A stretch of 64,000 nt of DNA, from assembly GCA_050302275.1 (NCBI GenBank), contig JBNLAT010000008.1:1-64000 (forward strand), in the 5' to 3' direction. Source of the stretch: JAPHTQ01 sp050302275. GTDB lineage: Bacteria > Pseudomonadota > Gammaproteobacteria > Thiohalomonadales > Thiohalomonadaceae. The notes under the pieces are model-generated. The model made no database searches. It saw only the letters and a program-made list of their open reading frames with translations, and was not told the DNA's origin. Both the position numbers and the translations under genes were made by a program. This document shows positions 53,510 through 61,442 of this stretch, one piece after another (within the stretch, counting starts at the first letter, position 1; every line of letters starts with the position of its first letter).

Positions 53510-54418
53510 TTACATCACGGCCCTGAAGGCAATCCCCTTCTGGCAATCGAAGCAGTACGCCTTACCCGCAAACAGTTCACGGTTATCATAACAATATCGA
53601 ACTACCCTGGCAGTAATTCGTTTCTGGCAAGCTGCGCACTGTTCCACAGAATCGTCGTCTGTTTTCGCTCTAATGAGGGATTCCTGCTTTTGCAGCCCAT
53701 AGCGCTGACTGAAATCTATCCTACGGGGAATATGTCGCCGAGCGAGTTTCTCCGCCATTTCCGACAAATTCTCTGCGGAAACCTGTCTGGCAAGCGCAAC
53801 AAAATCATGAACCGCGTCACTGCGTGGTATCGTTTTACTGAATTTCTCAAGAAAGTGATCCGAACGAGCCACTTTGCAACCGAGTTTCATATCTTCTCTA
53901 GGCAGATAGATACTGGAACCGGGTGACACCAGCACAACGTTGTGGAAATTGGGACGGATAGCCAGGCCAAAGCGTGTCGGCAACAGACCATTACCTGCCA
54001 GATAATTGGTAAGAAAATCGATGCGTTGCTGATTTCGTTCCACAGGAGAATCAGTGGCCACCGGTCGGTTATCAATATAGTAGGAAAATTCCTTTTCCTC
54101 GTTGATCCGCAACCTGGCATTATAGTGTCGGGTATCGATGACGTAGATATTCATCTCGCGACCGATCAGCAGATGATCAAAGCTTGCCGTGACGTCACCC
54201 ATCTCCAGGCGCAGATCATGGAGTACAACCCAGTCGGGGGTATCGGAAAAATAGAAGTCCAGATGGTAAGCGGCGTCGCGCTTATGTTGCAGGTTACTCA
54301 GAATGGTCGCTCTGTCGTGCTGCAGGGATTTGGCGACCAATTCGGGCGGATCACTCAGCAATAATCTCTCGATGGTCGCGAGTTCTGCTGCGTACTCATC
54401 CATGTTCTTGATAATCAT
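53510..54418 (-). CDS. NERD (nuclease-related) domain protein with C-terminal zinc-ribbon
   Basis: This encodes 302 residues with AAGGAG upstream. The NERD domain (about 45-165) has DWVVLHDLRLEMGDVTASFD, HLLIGREMNIYVIDTRHYNA and NQQRIDFLTNYL, giving the D...E/Q-x-K type layout, with the lysine replaced at the RHYNA position. The C-terminal segment has C-x2-C pairs in QCAACQKRI and YCFDCQKG, a zinc ribbon. NERD proteins are linked to nucleic acid processing and defence. The catalytic K is uncertain. Confidence 0.82.
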   Translation of the reverse strand: MIIKNMDEYAAELATIERLLLSDPPELVAKSLQHDRATILSNLQHKRDAAYHLDFYFSDTPDWVVLHDLRLEMGDVTASFDHLLIGREMNIYVIDTRHYNARLRINEEKEFSYYIDNRPVATDSPVERNQQRIDFLTNYLAGNGLLPTRFGLAIRPNFHNVVLVSPGSSIYLPREDMKLGCKVARSDHFLEKFSKTIPRSDAVHDFVALARQVSAENLSEMAEKLARRHIPRRIDFSQRYGLQKQESLIRAKTDDDSVEQCAACQKRITARVVRYCYDNRELFAGKAYCFDCQKGIAFRAVM

Positions 54419-54515
54419 CGACCACTCCTTGTCAACGCATCGCCTGACTAACTTTAATTACCGCTAGGTTAGCGTATTTAAATAAGCATTTATGTCGGAA
54501 ATCGCCGACACTTTA

Positions 54516-55928
54516 TTACGGCAAATTGTGATGGAGTTCACCTGTTGCCTGCCTGCGTATCGACCTATCCACATGACCTTTCGCATCGAGCCGGGTAACC
54601 ATCCGGTCCAGCACCAGACGCAACGTCGATTCATTGATGTCCGCAATGCTAATCGACCAGAGTTCCCTTGAGTTGGTATCACGCTTATGTCCCAGCAGGG
54701 TCATGCCTGAACCGGACCGATTAAGCGAGAAGCCGCTACGGGTAACCGCTTGCCAACGCCCATCCTGTTTCAGGCTAACCGTGGCATGCTTTGCCTGGAA
54801 AAGAATCCGAATCTCCTGACGACGCGCATCCCCATAGAAAGGTTCGCTGCCGCGGGCGACCAGATAACCACTCCAGTCACCACCTGCAAAAGGTTTATGT
54901 TCTGAATATGCTTTTTCCTGATCCGCTTGGCGATACCACCTTTGGTTAAGTGTGGTCGCTTTATCGATCCAGGTTTCCCCCTGCGCCATCCAGATAAGCA
55001 GTGTCTCCCGCTGCCAGTACCCGGCAAGCACCGACAAAGCAACCAGCAACAAGCCAACCGTTCCCCAGCCAGGTCGCACTGAACCAACACCGCGCAACAA
55101 CTGTAAAAACAGCCACAATAAAAATGGCAGCAGTAATATCAGCAACAGGTAGGGATACCAGCTGCGATCCCCTAACGGGTCGGTGACGACAAATGGAAAG
55201 GCCTCAATCTGTTCACCCACCTCATCTTTTAGTAACAGCTGGGCGATATCCTGATTGCCATGCCGAGCAAACACCTCAAACAGGTAGTACTCACCCGGTT
55301 CGTTACGCGGGATAGCAACATCAAGAACTGGCTCGCGGGTATTGCCCATTAACACCGGTTCAAAACGGCGGCCATCGCTGCAGCGGACACGCCAAACCTT
55401 GTAGCGGTACCCATCGGCAGCAGAAAGAGAAGACCAACGAAAATTGGGGTGTGCCGCGGAAGCAAGACTCAGCAGCGGAACATGGTAGTTGACATAGGGA
55501 TCGCAGTTACCCTTTCTCGGACCGGGCACTACCGATGTTGCAGGCTCCTGCAACTGCAACACACGATTCAGAGCGACGAGTAATGGTCCGGTCGTGTTAT
55601 GTTCCACCTTGAAAGGGTAGGCACGAAAATACTCACCGCTTTCTTCTTCTGCGGAAACACGCAAGGTGTAACTTCCAGGAGATAGACGATCGATCCAGTA
55701 ACGGCCATCATCGCTACGATAGAGATCACATTTAACGGGTGTCGAATCACCTTGCCGGATACAGCTGATCGTCGGTGCATTAGCCAGCATCGCCTGACGA
55801 CCGTCGTACTCAAACCAGAGTTCGAGTTTACCATCGACACTGACACCAGCATTGCTGATCGGAATAATCAATAGATAGACCGCCAGTATGTAACAGGCGG
55901 CCCGCAGGCAACCGTAAATGTGTTGCAT
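54516..55928 (-). CDS. Large exported or membrane protein of unknown function
   Basis: Start uncertain: the ATG at 55928 with GAGG four bases upstream leads straight into a signal peptide (GCLRAACYILAVYLLIIPIS); starts at 55967 and 55994 are longer but lack such a site. The 470 residues contain Ig-like or carboxypeptidase-regulatory-like segments (DRLSPGSYTLRVSAEE) and two membrane helices in the middle (LLLILLLPFLLWLFLQLL; VGLLLVALSVLAGYWQ). Half of the protein is periplasmic. No known family. Confidence 0.7.
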   Translation of the reverse strand: MQHIYGCLRAACYILAVYLLIIPISNAGVSVDGKLELWFEYDGRQAMLANAPTISCIRQGDSTPVKCDLYRSDDGRYWIDRLSPGSYTLRVSAEEESGEYFRAYPFKVEHNTTGPLLVALNRVLQLQEPATSVVPGPRKGNCDPYVNYHVPLLSLASAAHPNFRWSSLSAADGYRYKVWRVRCSDGRRFEPVLMGNTREPVLDVAIPRNEPGEYYLFEVFARHGNQDIAQLLLKDEVGEQIEAFPFVVTDPLGDRSWYPYLLLILLLPFLLWLFLQLLRGVGSVRPGWGTVGLLLVALSVLAGYWQRETLLIWMAQGETWIDKATTLNQRWYRQADQEKAYSEHKPFAGGDWSGYLVARGSEPFYGDARRQEIRILFQAKHATVSLKQDGRWQAVTRSGFSLNRSGSGMTLLGHKRDTNSRELWSISIADINESTLRLVLDRMVTRLDAKGHVDRSIRRQATGELHHNLP

Positions 55929-56084
55929 ACAACCTCGAAGCTGACCGTTTTGCAGTAAAGTCGGCATAGTAAGTTCTCGTATCATGAACCGCAAACTAGT
56001 GCTCAGAAACGAATGTGCTTACCTCTGGCAGTGCGCCAGATATAAAGGTACACTCAGTGCGGTTATTCATTCTGTGGATCAGAC

Positions 56085-57905
56085 GTGCAACACGATCACG
56101 ACGACGCCAGACTCCAGCAACATCCGGATATACCTGTCTTTGTTGCCGATGCTCGTGACAAATCAACGGACTGGTTAGTCAAGGCGCTACGCGGCTCAGG
56201 TTTGCCGGATACGACCCAGCTCGCCACTATAGAAGAGCTTGCCTTCTACACTCGTGAACTGATCTTTCAGGAGCACGGGGTCCCCTTTCTCGCCCTCGTG
56301 GTCACACCAAAAATTGATTCCGAAGTCATCGAACGCTGTCGACGCTTTTTGCGCCTGGGTGAAAAAGGCTGGCTTGGCATCGTGCTCGCTGTATGCGACG
56401 AAGAGTCCGATGGTCTGGCGACCATGGATGCATTAGATAAAGGTTTTTTCGACGTTATCCAGGTCAATGAAGCGCGCCCGGTTAATGCGGAAATGTTGCA
56501 ACGCCTGCGCCTGTCGATGAAATTATTGATGGAACGGCGCATCCGTCTACGTCAGGAACGTTTTTTCAACACTCGTCTCGCCGAGAATCGGGTCGTCGAA
56601 GCACGTCTTCACTACCTGGCTCATCACGATGAGCTCACCGACCTGGCCAATCGAGAAGCCTTTGAGAAGGCATTGGATGAGGCGATACTTATCGGTGCCA
56701 ACAAACAGATCGCTCACGCCCTGCTCTATCTCGATCTGGATCGTTTCAAGCTGCACAACGACGCTGCTGGACATGATCGCGGTGATGCCTTGCTGCAGAC
56801 CGTTGCCAATCGTCTACGCGAAGTATTACCTCCCGAATATCTGCTTGCCCGCCTTGGTTCAGATGAGTTTGCCGTACTGCTCCAGGCCGTTGATGAAGAA
56901 GAAGCAGCAAATGAAGCAGATCTTCTACGCAGCACCATTGCCAATATCGAACCTGATGGCGATGCCATCATCTATCACGTTGGTATCAGTGTCGGTCTTG
57001 CCATGATCTATCCCGGTGCGATGGACAATGCCAGCCAGGTACTGGCCCGTGCCGAACAGGCCTGCTTCGTCGCCAAGACCCGTGGTGGTAACGCGGTGCA
57101 TCGTTTCAGCCAGGAAGACGACATCCTGCAGAACATGCGCGAAGACATGCACTGGGCACAACCGATCCGTCTGGCGCTCGGTAACGATCAACTCTTCCTG
57201 ACATTCCAGCCGGTGCTGGATGTGCGACATAAACGCATCAACCATTTCGAGGCACTGATACGTATTCCCTCTTCTCTCGGTGGCGACGAAAACTCAGCGC
57301 GCTTCATGCTCGCCGCTGAACGACTGGGGTTGGCACAACAGATCGATCTCTGGGTAATCAGCAACGCCATCGATTATCTCGCAGATAACAGCGACATATC
57401 GCTGGGCGTGAACCTCTCCAGCCACGCCTTCCAGGAAGGGGCAATGATGTCCCTGCTGGAAGAAAAACTGCAAAGCACGCTTATCGATCCCCAACGACTT
57501 ACCTTCGAGATCACCGAAACCTCGGCGATCCTCAGCTTCGCCGATACCCGCCGCATGGTCAGCAACCTGCGCGACCTCGGTTGTCGCTTTGCCCTGGATG
57601 ACTTTGGTTCCGGTTTCAGTACCTATCACTACCTGAAACAGTTTCCCATCGACGTCCTGAAAATAGATGGTTCCTTTATTATCAACCTGAAAAACGATCC
57701 TCAGGACAAGGCCATCGTCCAATCCATGATCGATATTGCCCACGGTTTGGGTAAAGAGGTGGTTGCAGAATTTATTGAAGACAGTGAAACCCTTGGGTTG
57801 CTAATCAAGATGGGCGTGGATCACGCACAGGGTTATTACATTGGAAAACCGACACGCAGTCCGATGATTTGTCAAAATTGGCAAGACAGGGAGAAAGAAC
57901 AATGA
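56085..57905 (+). CDS. GGDEF-EAL protein, probable c-di-GMP phosphodiesterase
   Basis: GTG start, 606 residues. A receiver-like N-terminal region (about 15-150; VFVADARDKSTDWLVKALRG, with phosphoacceptor Asp not obvious) precedes a GGDEF domain (165-345) with degenerate GSDEF (258-262) and an EAL domain (350-595) with FEALIRI (388-394), GVNLSSHAF, TFEITET, DDFGSG, LKIDGS and AQGYYIGKP, so phosphodiesterase residues are retained. The likely net activity is c-di-GMP hydrolysis, with the GGDEF domain serving a regulatory role. The stop overlaps the next start (ATGA), coupling the HDOD gene. Confidence 0.92.
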   Translation: MQHDHDDARLQQHPDIPVFVADARDKSTDWLVKALRGSGLPDTTQLATIEELAFYTRELIFQEHGVPFLALVVTPKIDSEVIERCRRFLRLGEKGWLGIVLAVCDEESDGLATMDALDKGFFDVIQVNEARPVNAEMLQRLRLSMKLLMERRIRLRQERFFNTRLAENRVVEARLHYLAHHDELTDLANREAFEKALDEAILIGANKQIAHALLYLDLDRFKLHNDAAGHDRGDALLQTVANRLREVLPPEYLLARLGSDEFAVLLQAVDEEEAANEADLLRSTIANIEPDGDAIIYHVGISVGLAMIYPGAMDNASQVLARAEQACFVAKTRGGNAVHRFSQEDDILQNMREDMHWAQPIRLALGNDQLFLTFQPVLDVRHKRINHFEALIRIPSSLGGDENSARFMLAAERLGLAQQIDLWVISNAIDYLADNSDISLGVNLSSHAFQEGAMMSLLEEKLQSTLIDPQRLTFEITETSAILSFADTRRMVSNLRDLGCRFALDDFGSGFSTYHYLKQFPIDVLKIDGSFIINLKNDPQDKAIVQSMIDIAHGLGKEVVAEFIEDSETLGLLIKMGVDHAQGYYIGKPTRSPMICQNWQDREKEQ

Positions 57906-58771
57906 CAATAATCCGGTTCGACGCGATCGATCTGAAAGTGAGCGATCTGCTGCAGGGCGATGTCAATCTCGCCTCACCGCCGGAGATCTATGCCCGGCTG
58001 TGCAAACTTATTGAGGAGCCCGACAGCACCTCGGCCATGCTGGGCGAAATCATCGAACGCGATCCGGCAATTGCGGCACGCCTGCTGCGTCTGGCCAATA
58101 GCGCCTTCTTTGCCCTGCCGGTTGAGGTGGAAAGTGTTGCCGACGCGATCACCCTGATCGGCCGCCAGGCCACCCGGGATCTGGTACTCGCCACAGAGGT
58201 TATTCAGCGCTTCAACGATATACCGCGCGAGTTAATCGACATCTATGGCTACTGGCGCAACAGTCTGCGCTGCGCCATTCTGGTTCGCCAGCTAACCGGC
58301 CTGCTGCCGGAGAACTACAGCGATGAGTCGATGTTTCTTGCTGGACTGCTGCACGACATCGGCCATCTGGTGATCTACACCCGCACTCCGGAACTGGGAC
58401 GTAAGGCGCTGCTGGAACATCGGCATCGCGGCATTCCGCTGCATCGGGTAGAGCGTGAGATTATGGGCTTCGATTATGCCGAGGTCGGTTCGGCGCTGGC
58501 GTTAATGTGGGAGTTACCGAAAATGCTCTGCACTGTACTGGCGACCCACATCAATCCACAGGATGCCGAGGAGTACCGCATCGAATCGGCACTGGTACAT
58601 ATCGCCTCCACCGTCAGTCATCAGGGAAGTTTCGCCGAAGATATCGTCGATGCCCTGCTACCGACTGACCTCCCTCTCTGGCAAATCGCCGGTATCGATG
58701 CCGAACAGGTAAAGTCGATCCTGCCCGCCGCTCAGGAAGACTACGAAGCGGCGCTAAGCCTGCTGCAATAA
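57902..58771 (+). CDS. HDOD domain protein
   Basis: The ATG at 57902 overlaps the previous stop by four bases and has GGGAGA upstream. The product has 289 residues with an HDOD domain (DVNLASPPEIYARLCKLIEE; RDPAIAARLLRLANSAFFAL; FLAGLLHDIGHLVIY). The HDIGH sequence is the HD-like pair. HDOD proteins are signalling adaptors common beside c-di-GMP proteins, here clearly in one operon with the GGDEF-EAL gene. Confidence 0.92.
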   Translation: MTIIRFDAIDLKVSDLLQGDVNLASPPEIYARLCKLIEEPDSTSAMLGEIIERDPAIAARLLRLANSAFFALPVEVESVADAITLIGRQATRDLVLATEVIQRFNDIPRELIDIYGYWRNSLRCAILVRQLTGLLPENYSDESMFLAGLLHDIGHLVIYTRTPELGRKALLEHRHRGIPLHRVEREIMGFDYAEVGSALALMWELPKMLCTVLATHINPQDAEEYRIESALVHIASTVSHQGSFAEDIVDALLPTDLPLWQIAGIDAEQVKSILPAAQEDYEAALSLLQ

Positions 58772-58789
58772 TCCCTCAAATAACAAGAA

Positions 58790-58806
58790 GGGGGGCAGAG
58801 CCCCCC
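58790..58806. terminator. Hairpin terminator between HDOD and a small minus-strand gene
   Basis: GGGGGGC and GCCCCCC pair around an AGA loop. On the minus strand it is followed by TTCTTGTTATTT, T-rich, so it may end the 37-residue gene; the plus side has no T run but the stem is strong. Confidence 0.7.
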
Positions 58807-58838
58807 TCTATCCCATTACGCCCTGATGGACGCGTCGA

Positions 58839-58952
58839 TCAATCCTTCGAGTGGGTGTTGTTTATCAGTTTGTTGATACGAATCCCCAATACGATGAAAA
58901 CCACGATTGAACCAACAACTGAAAGAATTGAAGCGAGGGCTACGGCATCCAT
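58839..58952 (-). CDS. Small single-span membrane peptide (37 aa)
   Basis: A 37-residue frame reads MDAVALASILSVVGSIVVFI, then VLGIRINKLINNTHSKD. A GAGAG site lies eight bases before the ATG. One clear membrane helix (about 5-23) is followed by a basic tail, and a terminator hairpin follows the stop. This is the shape of small regulatory or subunit peptides of membrane enzymes (similar in size to CcoQ or KdpF types), but no family can be named. Confidence 0.55.
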   Translation of the reverse strand: MDAVALASILSVVGSIVVFIVLGIRINKLINNTHSKD

Positions 58953-59129
58953 TGTTTTTACTCTCTATTTTGTTGTGATTGGAATAGTGTGGTGCCTTGC
59001 GGCTCAGGCCAATCTAGCGGAATGTATCGAGAAAATAAACCAGCTAAAAACTAGGGTAATTATTTAGGGAATAGCTCAGCGACTGCCAAACTGGCCAGAA
59101 GTGGTCTCTAAAAATAGGTATGAGGGGGT

Positions 59130-59429
59130 CTAGTGGTCCCACATGACATGGGTTTGCGCCAGCGCCGCTGCCTCCAATAGCTGTATCAGGGGAAGCGCCC
59201 GATGCGCAAGACTGACCGACGGCTCCTCCTCGTCATCGTCGTTGTCGTTCTCCTGTCGCCCCAGTCTGTTCAATGCCTCACGCAGGCGCTGTAACGCACC
59301 GGGAACCTCCTCGGCACTCAACGCACCCGGTACCGTACCGCTATGCCCCATCATCTTTAGCAACGATAGCGCCACATCACCAAACATAGTGATATCCGCA
59401 TAGGCTTTACAGGAAAAGGTGACCAACAT
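59130..59429 (-). CDS. DUF1840 family protein
   Basis: This encodes 99 residues. YADITMFGDVALSLLKMMGH then SGTVPGALSAEEVPGALQRL and SLAHRALPLIQLLEAAALAQ match the DUF1840 family, with a D/E-rich loop (ENDNDDDEEEP) in the middle. Cytoplasmic, function unknown. The gene starts two bases before the end of the DUF6765 gene region, so both are likely one transcript. Confidence 0.88.
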   Translation of the reverse strand: MLVTFSCKAYADITMFGDVALSLLKMMGHSGTVPGALSAEEVPGALQRLREALNRLGRQENDNDDDEEEPSVSLAHRALPLIQLLEAAALAQTHVMWDH

Positions 59430-59431
59430 TT

Positions 59432-60454
59432 TTAACGTCGTCTGATATCGATTTGCATCTGTTTAAATAATGGCTCCAACAGGTTCAGTCCCAGGCGTTC
59501 ATGATCTTTGACCGCTTCCTGGAAACAGTACCAGTGACACTGTTCGATATCCACATCGTCGCGAAAGGTATAGCTATCGGGGAACAGGGTCAGCAACGCT
59601 CGCAGGCCCGTGTTGGCATCGCGCATACCGTGGACTTCGGTATCAATTGCCGCATCGAACCATTCGCGCTCGTCAAACTCCCCCAACCAGGGTGCCAGTT
59701 TCCGGTAAGCAGCGTGGCGTTCCTCCGCGAACCAGTTATCGCTACCCGTATAGTAACGGCCCATCGCCGCATCCAGATCCCGATGCAACGCTTCCCAGCT
59801 ATCACTGTGATCGCCCCGCCCCTGCTCCTTCAGATAACGGCAGTAACGACGGTACAACGCCTCCGCCGCGGCCAGAAAACGTAGACGATTGTCGATATCA
59901 CTTTCCAGCAGACGATTATCCTGCCAACGATGCGCCACCCAATCTGGATGGTGCTCGGCATCCGCATGGCCGATATTGAACTTCAGATCGAGACCAATCT
60001 GGTTGTGGCTATCCTCCCAACCGACGAAGTTCTGGTGTGCCCAGGTGTCCACATACATGTGCGATGCGATACCGATGCGATAGAGACGAAGATGTTCCGG
60101 GGCAGCAAACGCCGCATCGAACAGATAGCGTGCGTTCTCGCTATCCGGTGTGGTGTTGAGAATGTGCATATGCCCGTCGACACGACGCGCCGATTCTGCC
60201 TCAGGATCGCCAGGGACAAAATGGAACAGAGGATAGATACGTAGCAGCTTCCTGTCGGGCAGGAAGATATTCATCGTCTGACTGATGAAATTGCGATAGG
60301 GCTTTTTGCGCTTGTCTGGCCAGGCGATCCTGAGGGCGCAGTCATTTTCGTCGACATACTCGGCACAGGTGGCAATCACCGTCGCCTCATCCTGGTTGAA
60401 ACCGGCACGCTCGGCGATGATTGCTGTTATCCAGTAGTGGAACTCCGTATCCAT
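59432..60454 (-). CDS. DUF6765 family protein
   Basis: This encodes 340 residues with GGGGCG upstream. The start FHYWITAIIAERAGFNQDEA then VIATCAEYVDEND follows the DUF6765 pattern (FHYYGTY...AGY...EA..IA.AAQ.VD). The His-rich segments GHMHILNTT, ASHMYVDTWAHQNFVGWEDS and AEHHPDW look like a metal site of phospholipase C/P1-nuclease type, and the family is rich in such histidines. No signal peptide is visible. Substrate unknown. Confidence 0.82.
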   Translation of the reverse strand: MDTEFHYWITAIIAERAGFNQDEATVIATCAEYVDENDCALRIAWPDKRKKPYRNFISQTMNIFLPDRKLLRIYPLFHFVPGDPEAESARRVDGHMHILNTTPDSENARYLFDAAFAAPEHLRLYRIGIASHMYVDTWAHQNFVGWEDSHNQIGLDLKFNIGHADAEHHPDWVAHRWQDNRLLESDIDNRLRFLAAAEALYRRYCRYLKEQGRGDHSDSWEALHRDLDAAMGRYYTGSDNWFAEERHAAYRKLAPWLGEFDEREWFDAAIDTEVHGMRDANTGLRALLTLFPDSYTFRDDVDIEQCHWYCFQEAVKDHERLGLNLLEPLFKQMQIDIRRR

Positions 60455-60590
60455 CGCCCCGCCCCCATCCCTGCTGCCCGCTTTGGTTTAAGCATAGTCC
60501 GCCAGACCCGCAGCGAAAACCCCGGTGCAGTGGGCAGCCGCTACTTCCCTGTCTACACTCTATCTGCACCCTAATCAGCGGAGAGCGAAG

Positions 60591-61439
60591 TTGATTCATC
60601 TGGCGTACGACGGTTCGATCAATGGCGACTGGGTCGCCTGGTATGCACAAAATCTGGCTCGCCAGGAAAACGATCGCACCCTCAGGGTTCTCTACATCAA
60701 TACCGATGAAATCTCCGCCGAAGAGGTCCACAACAAGGTTGCGACCATGGAGAGCGCCAGCAGCGAGTGTGGCGTGACCCTGAAGCTTGAGATCATCCGC
60801 TCCTCCGGCCCGGGCGCCAATGCCATTTTCCACGACCTGCTCGCCAACATGCCAACCACGCCAGGCACACTGCTGGTCTGTGGTGCACGCCTGCATGGTG
60901 GTACCCACGGCCACCTGGCGGGAACCGTCTCGGAGCGACTCCTTTCCGATCGCAGCTTTGATGTGATGGCGATACGCGTGGCCCAGCCGGGGCTCCTCGG
61001 TGCTCCGCGACGTTTCCTGCTACCCATTGCTGGTGATCGAGAAGGCTTCCTGACCAGCGCCGAAATTTTGCGTCGCTTTTCTCCCTCGGTGTCGCGTGTG
61101 CACATGTTGCGCGTCATGATGATCAAACGTCTGCTGTTTCGACGCCTGCAGCACCAGCAGGCAGAGCAATTGCGACAAAAGGGCTGGGAGGGCATGGCCG
61201 ATCTGGATCGGCAACTGGCCGAGTTGACCGGTATTGAGCAAGCATTGATCGACAGTAACGTCGTCGTCTCCGACGACTGGGCTCATGAGGTGATCATCGC
61301 CGCCAACCGACACAAATCGCATCTCATTCTGATGGAGGCGGCATGGAAAAACCTGCGTCGCACCTTCCAGTACGGCAACCCCATCGAAGTGGTGCTGCGC
61401 GATGCCCCCTGTGATGTCGCCATCTTCCGCGGGGTGTAA
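60591..61439 (+). CDS. Tandem universal stress protein (UspA-like)
   Basis: I place the start at the TTG at 60591, with GGAGAG five bases before it, giving 282 residues; a GTG at 60525 is longer but has no homologous-looking sequence. Two Usp folds are visible: LIHLAYDGSINGDWVAWYAQ with GTLLVCGARLHGGTHGHLAG, and RRFLLPIAGDREGFLTSAEI with SHLILMEAAWKNLRRTFQYG. The second ATP-binding Gly cluster is altered. Three bases separate it from the P-type ATPase gene, so the two are probably one unit. Confidence 0.85.
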   Translation: MIHLAYDGSINGDWVAWYAQNLARQENDRTLRVLYINTDEISAEEVHNKVATMESASSECGVTLKLEIIRSSGPGANAIFHDLLANMPTTPGTLLVCGARLHGGTHGHLAGTVSERLLSDRSFDVMAIRVAQPGLLGAPRRFLLPIAGDREGFLTSAEILRRFSPSVSRVHMLRVMMIKRLLFRRLQHQQAEQLRQKGWEGMADLDRQLAELTGIEQALIDSNVVVSDDWAHEVIIAANRHKSHLILMEAAWKNLRRTFQYGNPIEVVLRDAPCDVAIFRGV

Positions 61440-61442
61440 CAG

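Noticed and set aside
58855..59067. A 70-codon + strand frame overlapping the 37-residue peptide
   Set aside because: No ribosome site and no sensible sequence; the minus-strand peptide has start, helix and terminator.
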